The notes: a model not told the origin generated them from the letters alone. Numbered from the stretch's first letter, positions 41,175 to 53,691 are shown. The stretch: 64,000 bases of DNA from Saussurea involucrata (GCA_033807775.1 CM066317.1:15511370-15575369); one strand, 5' to 3'. Numbers and translations: made by a program.

Positions 41175-44100
41175 CTATGAGGAAGAGTTCGCCATCCCGG
41201 CGATCCCACAACATACCTTTAGCTTTTCCCTTGCTAAGGCCTTTGTCAACATATCAGAACCGTTATCATTGGTATGAACTTTATCAAGTTCAAGCAATCC
41301 ATCTTCAAGAGCTTCTCGAATCCAATGATACTTCATCTTGATATGTTTCGTTCTTCCATGAAAGGTTGAATTCTTCGTAAGACAAATGGTACTTTGATTA
41401 TCACAAAGAACCACGTAGCGCTGTTGCTTGAAACCAAGCTCCTTCAGAAAATCTTTCAGCCATAGTAGTTCTTTGCACGCTTCATTTGCCGCGATATACT
41501 CAGCCTCAATTGTAGACAAGGCAACACATTTTTGCAGCCTTGATTGCCATGATACTGCCCCCCCTGCAAAAGTCATCAAATATCCAGAAGTGGACCTCAT
41601 GTTGTCCATATTTCCTGCCATATCAGAATCAGTATTTCCAACAAGCATTGACTTTTCATTCCCAAATGTTATACCCAATTTGGAAGTACCTCGCAGATAT
41701 CGGAGAATCCATTTAACTGCTTCCCAATGCCTTTTACCTGGATTTGATAGAAATCGACTCACAACACCTACTGCATGAGCTATATCAGGTCTTGTACATA
41801 CCATCGCATACATCAAACTCCCAACGGCTGATGCATACGGAACTCGATCCATCTATTCAATCTCCTTCTTTGAAGAGGGACAATCCTTATCAGTTAGCTT
41901 AAAGTTGGTAGTTAGGGGTGAACTGACCACTTTAGCTTTATCCATGTTGAATCTGCAAAGCACCTTCTCAATGTATTGCTCCTGTGACATATGCAGCTTC
42001 TTGGCAGCCCTATTTCGGGTGATCCGTATTCCAAGAATCTGTTTTGCTGGCCCTAAGTCTTTCATTGCAAAAGACTTGCTCAACTGCTCCTTTAGCTTGA
42101 CAATTCTTTCTTTATTCCTGCCAACAATTAACATGTCATCAACATATAGCAACAAAATGATGAAATCATCATCCCCAAATCTCTGAAAGAAAACACAGTG
42201 ATCTAAAGTCGTCTTTCGGTAGCCATGTTTCCCCATAACCGACTCAAATTTCTTGTACCACTGTCATGGTGCTTGCTTCAAACCGTATAGACTTTTCTGA
42301 AGTCTACACACATAATCTTCTTTACCCTTAACCTGAAAACCTTCAGGTTGCTCCATATAGATTTCTTTATCCAAGTCACCGTGAAAGAAAGCTGTTTTGA
42401 CATCCATTTGCTCAACCTCAAGATCAAGACTAGCTGCTAAGCCAAGAACCACACGTATAGACCCAATCTTCACGACCGGAGAGAAGATCTCATCAAAGTC
42501 AATACCTTTTCGTTGACTAAAGCCTTTGACCACTAATCTAGCTTTATACCTGGGGCGTGAAGTATGTTTTTCTGTCTTCACTTTGTAGACCCACTTGTTC
42601 TTCAAGGCTCTTTTTCCTTTAGGCAACTTTACCAACTCAAAGGTATTATTCTCATGCAAGGAAGTCATTTCGTCTTGCATGGCTTCAACCCACTATTTCT
42701 TGTGCTCATCTTCCATTGCCTCTGCATAACACTCAGGCTCTCCCCCATCAGTGAGTAAGACATACTCATCAGTAGAGTATCGTGTGGAAGGATGACGATC
42801 TCTTGTAGACCGCCTAAGTAGGATAAATGATGGCATACCTGGAACTGGTAACTCTGGATGGACTTCTGCATCCATCTCAATTTGCTCTGGAACATCAACA
42901 TCATCAGTGCCATCTTGTTCATCATTGTGAACACCATCTCCATCATGTGTCTCAACATGCTTTGGGGGAACCGGATCTAAATCGGTAAGATCATCATTAT
43001 GTTGAGGAACCGTCTCTTCCTTCTCAACATCTTTCAAAGTCTGATCTTCCATGAAAACAACATCTCGACTTCTAACAAGTTTCTTCTGAACCGGATCGTA
43101 TAATCTGTAGACGAACTCATCTTGGCCATAACCAAGGAATACACATGGCTTAGTCTTCATATCGAGCTTTGATCTTTCATCTTTGGGAATGTGCACAAAA
43201 ACCTTGCATCCAAAGACTCGTAAGTGACGGTACGAAACATCTTTGCCGCTCCAAACCCTGTCAGGGACATTACAATGCAAAGGAACACAAGGGGTTAGAT
43301 TAATAATATGTACCGCCGTACTAAAAGCTTCACCCCAAAAGGAACTCGGCAACCCTGCATGTGAGAGCAAACATCTAACTCGCTCAACCAATGCTCGGTT
43401 CATCCGCTCTGCTAAGCCATTCAACTGCGGCGTCTTCGGAGGAGTCTTTTGGTGCTGAATACCTTGTTCTCTACAATAAGCATCAAAAGGCCCAATGTAT
43501 TCACCTCCATTATCTGTTCGAATACACTTGAGCTTCTTCCCAGTCTGTCTCTCTACTGAGGCATGAAACTGCTTAAACACATCTAATACTTGATCTTTAG
43601 ACTTCAAGGTATAAATCCATACCTTCCTCGAGTGATCATCGATGAATGTGACAAAATATTAGCAGCCACCAAGTGTCCTAGTTTTCATAGGACCACAAAC
43701 GTCGGAATGAACCAAATCAAGTATATTCTCCTTTCGAGAAGGAGACAGACTCTTGAAAGTAACTCGAGTCTGTTTTCCTGCCAAATAGTGAGAACACTTC
43801 TTCAAATGAATATTATGCACACCCGGTAACACATTTCTCTTTGACAGAAGAGACATCCCCTTCTCACTCATGTGGCCAAGTCTCTTATGCCACAAATCAG
43901 TCATATAATTATTCTCCACAGCGTTGACAATGTTGTTGGAGATCTTCGGATGTGTCACATATAACAATGGGCATTTCTTACCTCTTGCCACGATTAATGA
44001 ACCACGAGTGAGTTTCCATATACCATTACCAAAGTTGTTGTTGTAGCCATCATCATCAAGTAAGCCTGTAGAAATCACATTATGTCTCATATCTGGGACA

Positions 44101-45113
44101 TGTTTTACATTCCGTAAAACCAATTCCATCCCAGTGTCAAATTTCAAACAGAAATTGCCAATTCCAACAACCTTTGATAGATCACTATTACCCATCTTAA
44201 CAGTGCCATAATCACCTGTAGTGTAAGATGTAAAGAAGTCTCTTAGTGATGTAACATGACACGTAGCACCAGTGTCAATAACCCAACTCGAATCATCATG
44301 TGCAAGGTTCACCATATCATCATCACAACAAAGAAAGAACTCCTCAACAGTGGTATTGATTTTAGCATTGTCATTACCACCATCATCTTTCTTATGATTG
44401 TTCTTTTGATTGTCGTGGATGCCTCTTTTGTTCTCTTTCTTCAACTGTCTGCAGAATCGTACCGTGTGCCCTTTCCTACCACAGTGGTAGCACTCAAAAT
44501 CAACAGACTTTCCTTTCGAATTCGCCCGATGATTACTTCTACTACTCGGACATCTACTTTGACTTCTCCCCCGTCTTTCCGTGACCAAGACATCTGATTG
44601 TGAAGAGGAAGCCCGTGACTTTCTTCTCATCTCCTCATTTAAAATACTGCCTTTAGCCAATTCCATGGAAATAACACCATCGGGCGCGGAGTTGGACAAT
44701 GATGTCCTAAAAGTCTCCCACGAATCCGGTAGAGTACCAAGGATCCATAAGCCTTGGATTTCATCTTCAAACTTGATACCCATTCCTGCAAGCTGATTAA
44801 TAATTCCCTGAAATGCATTCAAATGATCAGTGATAGGAGTTCCATCATGGTACTTAAGTTGTATCATCCTTTTAATCAAAAACAACTTATTATTTCCAGT
44901 CTTTCGAGCATATAACTGCTCGAGCTTGTTCCACAAAGTACGAGCATGAGTCTCCCCACTAATATGGTTCAAAACATTATCATCTACCCATTGCCGAATA
45001 TACCCACAAACCTGTCGATGCAAAATACTCCATTCTTCATCTGTTTTATTCTCAGGTTTGTCGGTTGAAAAAACAGGCAAATAAAAATCCTTCACATAAA
45101 GAAGGTCTTCCAT
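41175..45113 (-). pseudogene. Copia-II polyprotein with four in-frame stops
   Basis: One frame from 45113 to 41175, about 1313 codons. Domains: gag (residues about 1-220), CCHC knuckle C-Y-H-C-G-R-K-G-H-T-V-R-F-C, protease with W-V-I-D-T-G-A-T, integrase with H...H and C-S-H-Y (second Cys of the zinc motif replaced by Tyr), catalytic H-S-D-V, R-T-D-N-G and L-A-E-R-M-N, reverse transcriptase with L-L-L-Y-V-D-D-M, and RNase H ending near the LTR with T-K-H-I-K. Stops: TAA at 43659-43661 (after G-G-C), TAG at 42693-42695, TGA at 42264-42266 (K-Q-A-P then stop, likely CGA to TGA) and TAG at 41853-41855. No frameshift seen. Most stops are single-base changes, so decay is young. Confidence 0.94.
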
Positions 45114-45215
45114 CTTTTCTTTCTAAACATGATAATTAGAACCATTAAGACTTATCATCCTACTTGTATTAGCCTCCATCGTTCAAACAAGTCTAACCCA
45201 AAATAATAACCTAAA

Positions 45216-45227
45216 GCTCTGATACCA
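45216..45227 (-). other. Copia-II primer binding site
   Basis: Minus-strand TGGTATCAGAGC, three bases from the 5' LTR edge; initiator tRNA-Met type. Confidence 0.9.
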
Positions 45228-45230
45228 CTC

Positions 45231-45956
45231 TGATGGGAAAAACACGTCACAACGGTAACAACAATACGGAATAAACCTTCGTTGGACAAAAATTTCCCAA
45301 CTTGTATGAACCTTTGAGGATGCAAACAAATAGGGTATACTAAATGCAATATAATCAGCCACCAAAATAAGAAATAAGAAATAATCAAGCACACACGGAA
45401 CACACGAATTTTAGCGTGGAAACCTCTCAAGGAGAGAGTAAAACCACGGGACCCTTAGGCCGCTTAAAGTCCACTACCACCAAGAAACAATACAAAGGTC
45501 TTCACTAGATAAAACTAGAGGCACACCACAATCATCATACTCTCGGAACAAATCATCAAGAAATATGGAATCAAACCAAAAAGGAAAAGAGGAATAAGTA
45601 TCACCCAGAAAATACTTCTGTCTGTCGAACGGCAAAAAGGAGACTTCCAGAACTCAAACGCCGATCTCCACCGTTCAGAATTTAGATAAAGATGTCGTGA
45701 AGGTACTGTCCAAAAATCACGACGATCCGACGGTTCAAACTCCGGGAATGGGCAAAACGACGCGGCTGCGCTTGCCTGAAAAACTTGGCCGAACTTTCTC
45801 TCTTTTCTCTCACCTTTTGTATTTTGTGGACATTCACTTCTCTCATAAAAAAAACCCTAGGATACAAGGCAATATATAGCTTGTATTGGGCCACTATTGT
45901 TGGGCTATTTTAACTATTCCTCATGGGCTAGAAATAATTAAACGTAAAACCCAACA
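45231..45956 (-). mobile_element. Copia-II 5' LTR
   Basis: Near-identical to 40433-41157 with about a dozen single-base differences by eye. Confidence 0.93.
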
Positions 45957-46424
45957 AACTGCGCATTGGGCCATGGTGTGCCATGGGCTTAACGTGGCGT
46001 GAGACACAAGCCTTGATGCCATGGCGCGCCATGGCGGCTGTGCGACGAGTTTTTTAGAACATTGGTATCAACTGTATTAATTACAGTGGATCGAAAGTAC
46101 CATAAACTAGGTTAATACATGGTATTAAAAGCCGCTTACTATAATAGTATTATAACGACTTATTTAGCTATTTATTGGTTTTTGTACATTGAATATTAAA
46201 ATATTGTAATTTCGTTTGAACATTTGAATGTTTTATGCGTTGCTTGAAAACTCAAATTTTGAATAAGATCACGAGTTTTCAAATATATAACTTAAAGTTG
46301 ATAAAAAAAAACATATACCAACTGAAAACATCTAGAACCAATTAAGTTGATTGATACATGGTATAAGATTTTACATACCAATCACAATTAATTAATACAC
46401 GATATTAGAAAAAATCTTGATACC

Positions 46425-46803
46425 CAAGGCGGATCTAAGTGAAAGGTAGTGTGGGGATGGGACCCCATTAAAAAGGAAAAAAAAATGATTTTTAGGGTAA
46501 AAACTTAGGATTTTTAGCTTTCTACTCTGACGTCCTGTAATTTTTCGTCCGGGACCCCATCAACCAAAAAATGTGTCTCGAAATCAATCAAAAAATCAAA
46601 ATTAACTCTCGAAATCGACTAAAAACCAAAAAAGTCCCTCGAAATCGACAAAAAACATAAAACCCCCTTAAAATCAACCAAAAAAACTTTTAAAAAACCC
46701 TCGAACCATTGAATTTAAGCTAAAAATATATCGGACAACTTTACGGATATTTAAGCTACCTTAAAGGGACCCCACCAGAAAAAAAATTCTGGATCCGCCA
46801 CTG
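46425..46803. mobile_element. hAT-type MITE, CAGTGGCGGATC ends, copy 1
   Basis: Ends CAAGGCGGATCTAAG and reversed CAGTGGCGGATCCAG. Perfect 8-bp duplication TTGATACC at 46417-46424 and 46804-46811. The interior has CTCGAAATCGACTAAAAACC repeats. Same family as 48838-49226. Confidence 0.88.
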
Positions 46804-46811
46804 TTGATACC

Positions 46812-47461
46812 ATATCGAGACCCAATGTTCACCCCTAACAAATCAACCAAAATGTGTTTGGTCATTTAAGCAGATTTTTCCCTTTCAATTTACATATAAA
46901 CAACTTATCTAACAATCAATATTTGTTTATGTATTAGGGTTGATGTTAATCTTAGTGATGTTGTTTTTTGGGTTTCTGAAAGGTGATATTTCGAGTTTTT
47001 GATTTACATGGATTTTGTATTACATTTTATTTTGAATAAATTTCCACATTTTTTGTTTATGTTCTTGAATTTTTGTTTATGTTTTTTTTAACCTTTTTAT
47101 GTTTTTATTATAATATTCTTGGTGATCTTTTGTTTTGAATTATTATCAAGTAATCATTTTTTTTTTATTTTTTTTTATTTTTTGTTTAGATTTGTATTTT
47201 TTTATCTTATTTATCACGTAATCAAAATTGAAAAAAGAAAAAGAGTAAATTACACCGTTGGTCCTGTGGTTAGTTCAGAATCTGGATATGGTCCATATTT
47301 TGAAATAAGCACACTAGGAATCCTTGTGGTTGACATTTTGTTTCATGTCGGGTCTCTATCACTAACACCGTTAAAATCATCCGTTAACGTAAACGCAATA
47401 GTCATTTCATTTATTAATCAAAAATACCTTTTTAAAACACTAATCAAATGGTGTCAAGTGT
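46812..47461. other. AT-rich spacer with a MULE-like end fragment
   Basis: Mostly T-rich. At about 47243-47420 GAGTAAATTACACCGTTGGT and following text resemble the inverted end of a MULE-type element, but the partner end is not visible. Confidence 0.45.
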
Positions 47462-47470
47462 TTTATTCTT

Positions 47471-48018
47471 GAGTAAATTACTGTTTTGGTTCCTCAGGTA
47501 TGCGAAAAATTACGAAACTGGTCATTTAACTTCAAAAACTACCGTTTTGGTACCTCAGGTATGCAGTTTGTTACGAAATTGGTACCTAGAGCTGACGGTC
47601 GTCTATTTCCTCCGTTAAGCTCGAGGGTAAAATGATCTTTTACCCTTTTTCATTTATTTTACCATTTTTTAATTAATTATACTATTTTTCTTTTATTTTT
47701 TATTTTCTTTTCTTGAATCTTCATCTTCTTCAAGAAGATTATGAACATCATACCAAGAACATCATCTTTACTTGAATATTCATCTTCTCCAACAAGATCA
47801 TGATGAACCCCATGAAGAACACCAAGAAAATCAAACTTTAAATCCAATTCAAAGAAAATCAAACTTTAAATCCAATTCAAAGAAAATCAAACTTTAAATC
47901 AAATTCAAAGAACACCAATAACATTTGACAAATCCAAATTTATAAAATTAAATCAAAACCCAGATTTATAAGAAGAAGAAAAAGAAGAAAGAAAGCAAGA
48001 TGTTAGTCGAGATCAATG

Positions 48019-48092
<74 letters not shown>

Positions 48093-48707
48093 TGTTGTTT
48101 GGGTTGCTTATTTAAAACAACTTATGCTTTTGGTACTGCTTCCGATTCATCCGAGATTGATTTTATTTTCCGACCTGGAGGTATATCGGAGGTTGTCACC
48201 TACTGTCCGATTCCAGATTTGCAGATCTGAGCTTCTTTTGAAAAATTACGATGTGTTCTCTTGCAGTCTGGGTTTTGATTTAATTTTATAAATTTGGGTT
48301 TTGATTTATAATGTATGATTAAGGGTTTTGATTTGAATGATGTTTTTAGGATTGGATTTGTCAAATGTTATTGGTGTTCTTTGAATTGGATTTAAAGTTT
48401 GATTTTCTTGGTGTTCTTCATGGTGTTCATCATGATCTTGTTGGAGAAGATGAATATTCAAGAAAAGAAAATAAAAAATAAAAGAAAAAGGGTATATAAT
48501 TAGTTAAAAAATGGTAAAATAAATGAAAAACGGTAAAAAGACTATTTTACCCTCGAGCTTAACTGAGGAAATAGACGGTCGTCAGTTTGAGGGACCAATT
48601 TCGTAACAAACTGCATACCTAAGGTACAAAAACGATAATTTTTTTAAGTTAAATGACCAATTTCGTAATTTTTCGCATACCTAAGGGTCCAAAATAGTAA
48701 TTTACTC
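47471..48707. mobile_element. Foldback MULE-type element
   Basis: Ends GAGTAAATTACTGTTTTGG and reversed GAGTAAATTACTATTTTGG. Perfect 9-bp duplication TTTATTCTT at 47462-47470 and 48708-48716. The arms pair over at least 230 bp, and further in, AATCAAACTTTAAATCCAAT (three tandem copies 47826-47905) pairs with the other arm near 48380-48420. A (CT)n(TA)n tract (48022-48090) lies in the centre, where small ORFs are artefacts. Confidence 0.9.
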
Positions 48708-48795
48708 TTTATTCTTCTTTGATTATCCATCTCCGTTTGACCGACCTTAGAACCATCAGCATCAGCATCAGCATCACCATCTCTCTAAAGCACTC

Positions 48796-48796
48796 A

Positions 48797-48837
<41 letters not shown>
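48796..48837. repeat. (CT)n(TA)n microsatellite
   Basis: CT units pass into TA units directly before the next MITE. Confidence 0.93.
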
Positions 48838-48838
<1 letters not shown>

Positions 48839-49222
48839 GTGGCGGATCTAAATTTTTTGCATAGTGGGGTCACTTTTAAGGTATGTTAAAGGTCCACAAA
48901 GTCGTTCGATCTGTTTTAGCCTAACTCTGCGGTTTCAAGAGTTTTTGAAGTTTTTTGGTTGATTTCGAGAGATTTTAAAGTTTTTTTGTCGATTTCGAGA
49001 GACATTTTCGTTTTTTTGGTTGATTTGAAAAGCCTTTTTTTGTTTTTTGATTGATTTTGAACTACTTTTTTTTGGTTTTTTAGCTAGTGTGGGACATGCA
49101 AAAAATCACTGGGAGGAAACCATGCTATAACGCTACAAAATAATTGTTTTTACACTAAAAAAATCATTTTTTTTATTTTAGTGGGGGGATGGGACCCCTC
49201 CCCCTTTTTGCAACTCCATCCG

Positions 49223-49226
<4 letters not shown>
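48838..49226. mobile_element. hAT-type MITE, CAGTGGCGGATC ends, copy 2
   Basis: Ends AGTGGCGGATCTAA and reversed TGGCGGATGGAG. The interior (GTTGATTTCGAGAGA, GGGATGGGACCCC) matches copy 1 in reverse. It lies between (TA)n tracts, so a TATATATA 8-bp duplication is possible but cannot be proven. Confidence 0.8.
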
Positions 49227-49265
<39 letters not shown>

Positions 49266-49268
<3 letters not shown>

Positions 49269-50010
49269 GGGAGATGTTCAAATGAGAAGTGCAAAAATTT
49301 TGAGAAATAGAGAAGTGATCTTGGCCATTTATTTGGTCAAGATCGACGGCTTTGACTGAGAAGTAGCGGATAATTCCTCGTGTGGTCTGTGCGTGGTCTA
49401 CACAAGATGGAGGGGTAGTTTCGTAAAAAAAAATGCGGGACGAGTTCATATATGAATCTGTGTGATTCATATATAAACCTTTGTGTTCATATATGAATCT
49501 TTGTAATTCACATATAAACTCTTTTTAACTAATTCATATATGAACCTTTGTGATTCATATATGAATCAGTTAATTTGTTCATATAAGAAGTGGTTAAAAA
49601 AAATTCATATATGAATCACAAAGGTTCATATATGAACACAAAGGTTCATATATGAATCAGTTAATTAGTTCAACTGATTCATATATGAACCTACAGTTAA
49701 TTAGTTTCATATATGAAATACAAAGATTCATATATGAATCACAAGATTCATATATGAATTAGTTATAAAGAGTTCATATGTGAATTACAAAGGTTCATAT
49801 ATGAACGTATATTTCATATGTGAATCACACAGATTCATATATGAACTCAGCCCGTGTTTTTTGTAAAAGTTACGAAATTGCCCTTCTATTTTTGGAACAG
49901 CCGCAACTTTTGACCAGTCAAAGCCGCACTTCTCTATTTCTCAAAATAAATGGCCAAGATTACTTCTCTATTTCTCAAAATATTTGCACTTCTCATTTGA
50001 ACCTAAGGCT
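49266..50010. mobile_element. (TA)n-bordered foldback element E3
   Basis: Inverted ends GTTCAAATGAGAAGTGCAAA and beyond. The interior is a row of TTCATATATGAA palindromes (49440-49850). (TA)n tracts lie at 49227-49265 and 50011-50070. Homologous to E2 in reverse along the full length, including the CGGCTTTGAC and GAGGGGTAGTTTCG blocks. Confidence 0.85.
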
Positions 50011-50014
50011 ATAT

Positions 50015-50070
<56 letters not shown>

Positions 50071-50072
<2 letters not shown>

Positions 50073-51487
50073 GAGGGATCATTTGCAAACCTCTCTTATA
50101 ATGTAAACTTTGCAAACCAATATTAATAGGGGTGTGATAGTCATTTACTTAAAATGGTTATATATATGGTAGTTATCATTTTGAGTTATTTTAGGAGATA
50201 TTCATATCCTTTTAATTATGTAAATAAAAAATATTCACATCCTTCACGTGAAGGAGGTAGTGGGATTTATTTGTAAGATTGATTTACTTGTTTATTTTTT
50301 GTTTACTATATTCCGATTGTTATTAAAATTTATACAAGTTCTTTTTATTCATCATCCTAGGTTCTTTTTAGGGAATTTAATTAAAATACCACAAGTTTGA
50401 CATTGACTTACCAAAATACCCCAAAAAATGAAAAGTTTACCAAAATGCCATTTTTTTTTCCGCGAAGGGACCCCGCTATCGCGGGCAGGGACCAATTGTG
50501 AAATTTTTTGCAAGATATATTTACACTTTCAGTCCCTGGCCCGCGAACGAGGCCCGCGATGGGGACTGAAAGTGTAAATAATCTTGCAAAATTTTTCACA
50601 ATTGGTCCCTGCCCGCTATAGAGGGCTCCCTCCGCGGAAAAAAATGGCATTTTGGTAAACTTTTCATTTTTTGGGGTATTTTGGTAACTCAATTTCAAAC
50701 TTGGGCTATTTTAATTAATTTTCCTTCTTTTTATTCTCCATCGGAAGAGTGAAGAAATTTGTTTATTCATCATCCTAGGGTTCTTTTTCTTCTTCATCAG
50801 ACGAACAAGGGATATCATGTTTGATGGAATTACGGCTCATAAAATAAATGTTCGAGATGCAGGTTCTATATGTTGTATCATGTAATAATCTTTTTTTTTA
50901 ATTCTTGCACTTCTGCTACTAAGGAATCTGCTACGAATGAGATTATGATGAAACATGTTCATCATAGTTTCAGTATGATTTCATTACACTTTCAGTATGG
51001 TTTAAGTATGGTTTCACTATATTCACCGGATTCATTGGATTATGGTTTCATTGGTTGCATCGGATTATGGTTTCATTACGCTTTCAGTACGGTTTCATTG
51101 GATTCACCGGTTGCATCAGATTATGGTTTCAGTATGATTTCATTGGTTGCATCGGATTATGGTTTCATTGGTTTCATCGGATTATGTATCATGGTTGGGA
51201 GAAGTTTTGAATTTGTTCTTATGGATTTTGGTAATTGGAATACATGATTATGGATGTTGATTATGTTTCCTGAATTATCGCAATTTTATTGGATTTACCA
51301 TATTTAAACTTCAAATGCAATGTACAATTATGCCCTTCGTATTGATTAATTTAATTTATTATATTAAAATCTGTTTTTAATTACCATTAATAACGCAAAT
51401 ACATCTTGACCTTTGATTGGTGAAATCTATGGTTTCTAGATGGGTAGCAAAGTTTGCAATATAAAGGTGGTTTGCAAATGAAACCAC

Positions 51488-51490
<3 letters not shown>
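50071..51490. mobile_element. (TA)n-bordered foldback element E4
   Basis: Ends GGGAGGGATCATTTGCAAAC and reversed GAGGTGGTTTCATTTGCAAA, then both have a TTGCAAA...GCAAAGTTTGC zone. (TA)n flanks both sides (50011-50070 and 51491-51538). It contains an inserted MULE-type MITE (50371-50724) and an ATGGTTTCATTGG minisatellite at about 50970-51190. The 125-residue ORF over the minisatellite is repeat-derived. Confidence 0.72.
50371..50724. mobile_element. Foldback MITE of the MULE family
   Basis: Perfect 9-bp duplication TTCTTTTTA at 50362-50370 and 50725-50733. Ends GGGAATTTAATTAAAATACC and reversed GGAAAATTAATTAAAATA. Same family as 36137-36489, with CTTTCAGTCCCTGGCCCGCG near the centre. Confidence 0.92.
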
Positions 51491-51540
<50 letters not shown>

Positions 51541-51564
51541 TATATATCTAATTCCCTGCTACTG

Positions 51565-51687
51565 ATGGCTCATACTAAGCAAACTGCGAGGAACTCAACC
51601 GGAGGAAAACCTCTGAGGAAGCAACTGGCCACCGTGCGGAAATCTGCTCCGGCCACCGACGGAGTGAAGAAGCCACACAGAACCTGA
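51565..51687 (+). pseudogene. Histone H3 N-terminal tail fragment
   Basis: 40 codons then [18 protein letters not shown], then [24 protein letters not shown]. Compared with canonical plant H3, Lys9 is Asn, Arg2 is His, the K-A-A before R-K-S is reduced and the histone fold is missing (stop right after P-H-R). It begins 27 bases after a (TA)n tract, with no promoter seen. It looks like a truncated retro- or transposon-carried copy, not an active gene. Confidence 0.85.
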
Positions 51688-51966
51688 ATCTATGGTACTT
51701 TATTATATGAACAAACCATCTTCTTCAATTTAATACATTGGATCTTAATACGCCTCTATAATTTTGCCTACCGAATGATTTATTTTTCTGTTTCTAAATC
51801 ATGGGTTGATTTTTCTCTCAAGATCCTTTATTAGACATATTGTATTGCATTTAGAAAACTAACAGTACAAGTATCCTAATATTTGTATAACTCTCTCAAT
51901 ATAAATAAAACCCAAAACCAACCTTTCAAGGTGTGGTAAAATTTAGAGAGAGAAATAATCCTCTCA
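51688..51966 (+). other. Probable 5' LTR region of copia-III
   Basis: Ends with ATAATCCTCTCA directly before the primer site. A TATA-like CAATATAAATAAAAC lies near 51899-51912. The left LTR edge is not resolved because the 3' LTR is outside the window; it may start near 51836 or further left. Confidence 0.45.
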
Positions 51967-51977
51967 TGGTATCAGAT
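51967..51977 (+). other. Copia-III primer binding site
   Basis: TGGTATCAGAT resembles the initiator tRNA-Met complement (TGGTATCAGAGC); the last bases differ. Confidence 0.65.
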
Positions 51978-52055
51978 AATTTTGGATTAACCTCCCCAAT
52001 TGATTTCACTGGATCATGGTAACCCCCCACTCTTTCCCTTGCTACTCTTTTCCAT

Positions 52056-53691
52056 ATGATTACAATCAAACTCACCTCCGTCAATTTTCTTTCATGGAAA
52101 ACCCAATTGTTACCAATTCTTGAATCTCAAGATTATCTTAAATATCTTGATGGTTCTTGTTCCCCCACCCCTCTCAATATCGATCAAACCCTAAGAATGC
52201 TTCTCCACTCTTCATTATCGAAAGAAACCATGACCACTGTAATCGGTTGCAAAACTGCTTGAGAAATTTGGGTTACGCTTGAAGCAACCTACAACCATAT
52301 CTCTGACTCTTGGGAATTAAGCCTTCAGGCAGATCTCCAATTACTCACCAAGAATTCTTCTACAGTTCAAGATTATGCTCGACGATTCAAGCAAATTTGT
52401 GACCAACTCATGGCGATCGGCAAACCTGTGGCACCTTCCTATCAATCACAATGGTTTTTACAAGGGCTCGGTCTTGAGTATGCGCAATTCTCCACGGCTC
52501 AATTAGCCTTATCCCCTGTTCCTTCGTTCTCCGACTTGGTCCACCGAGCCGAGGCACACGAGATTTCAAAGAAACCTGTCTCCGGCGGCACCCGCTACAG
52601 CAGCGTACTCCGTCTTGACCGTCGGTCGAAATAAATCAAACTGTGGGACACACCACGGGACTTCGTCGGATCGTAGCTCATCCTATCGTCGAGGGTCTAG
52701 GTCCCGACGGGGCTCGAACCATGGCTACTCTCGTTCCAACACCCGGTCATATAACCCACGGTGCCAATTGTGCGGAACAGAAGGTCACCGAGCAAACCAA
52801 TGTCCCAACTATGTCCTTACTCATTGCCACACTAATGCAAATCTTGCTGAAAATTTCAATACAAATTGCTCTCTTTCCGGGTATTCCGTTTCTGATTGGT
52901 ATCTCGACTCCAGAGCCTCAACACATATGACTCCATCTACTTTCGGAAGTGACGCCCCTATCAAGGTGAAAATCTTGTTCTTGTCGAGAATGGTCATCCC
53001 CTACGGATCACTCATACGGGCTCACGTCGCCTAAATACTATCACATTACACAATGTTGTTATTGTTCCACAGTTAACACGAAACCTTCTATCTATTAGTC
53101 GTCTCACAAAAGATTTTCCCGTAACCGTAAAATTTTCCGAATCTTCATTTGTTATTCAGAATCAACGGGACGGCGCAACGATAGCCACCAGACATTGTGA
53201 TCAAGGACTTTATCGTTTACGGACGGCCAACACTACGTTTCTAGCCAACCTACATACCAAAGCTCTTACGGGATCATTCAAATTATGGCACTCACGACTT
53301 GGGCATGTCAACCCACACATTATTTCTATTTTGTGAAAAAGAGGCATTGTTACTGTTTCCTCTATTTTACCTTCAGCAATACTTTGTCAACCATGTCAAT
53401 TAGCTAAAAGTCATGCTTTACCTTTTGCATTGAATGAAAAACGAGCCTCACATGTATAAGATCTTAGTCACTGTGATATTTGGGGTCCTGCACCGATCAT
53501 GTCCTTTGAAGGATTCTGATATTATGTTATTTTCATCGATGACCACTCGCGATTTATTTGGGTTTACCCTATGCGACTAAAGTCAGACGTGTATGATATT
53601 TTTTGTCAGTTTCAAACATTTGTGAAAACTCAATTTTCGCGAAAAATAAAAAAATTTCGAAGCGATGGTGGTGCAGAATTTAATAGTAATC
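52056..53691 (+). pseudogene. Copia-III gag, protease and integrase N-terminal half
   Basis: Gag starts I-T-I-K-L-T-S-V-N-F-L-S-W-K and shows W-F-L-Q-G-L-G. A TGA at 52260-52262 (likely from TGG) and a frameshift near 52615 break it. A knuckle C-Q-L-C-G-T-E-G-H-R-A-N-Q-C follows, then protease W-Y-L-D-S-R-A-S-T-H-M where the catalytic Gly is Arg. Past 53034 integrase continues in broken frames: L-W-H-S-R-L-G-H, C-D-I-W-G-P and R-S-D-G-G-A-E-F-N-S-N, where the gypsy LTR begins. Ale/Retrofit-like by motif style. Confidence 0.8.

Larger units (their letters stand above)
40433..45956 (-). mobile_element. Copia-II, full-length Tnt1-like element
   Basis: LTRs 40433-41157 (725 bp) and 45231-45956 (726 bp) both run TGATGGGAAAA...AAAACCCAACA. 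AACTG flanks at 40428-40432 and 45957-45961. Primer site on the right and polypurine tract on the left give minus orientation. The single polyprotein frame covers gag, protease, integrase, reverse transcriptase and RNase H with four stops. Full size for the family. Confidence 0.94.
40163..46064. mobile_element. hAT-type MITE split by copia-II
   Basis: Ends CAATGTTCTAAA and, on the other side, TTTAGAACATTG. An 8-bp duplication GTATCAAC lies at 40155-40162 and 46065-46072. Without the 5.5-kb copia it is about 373 bp. The arms are rich in GGCGTGGCG / CGCCATGGC and can fold. Confidence 0.85.
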
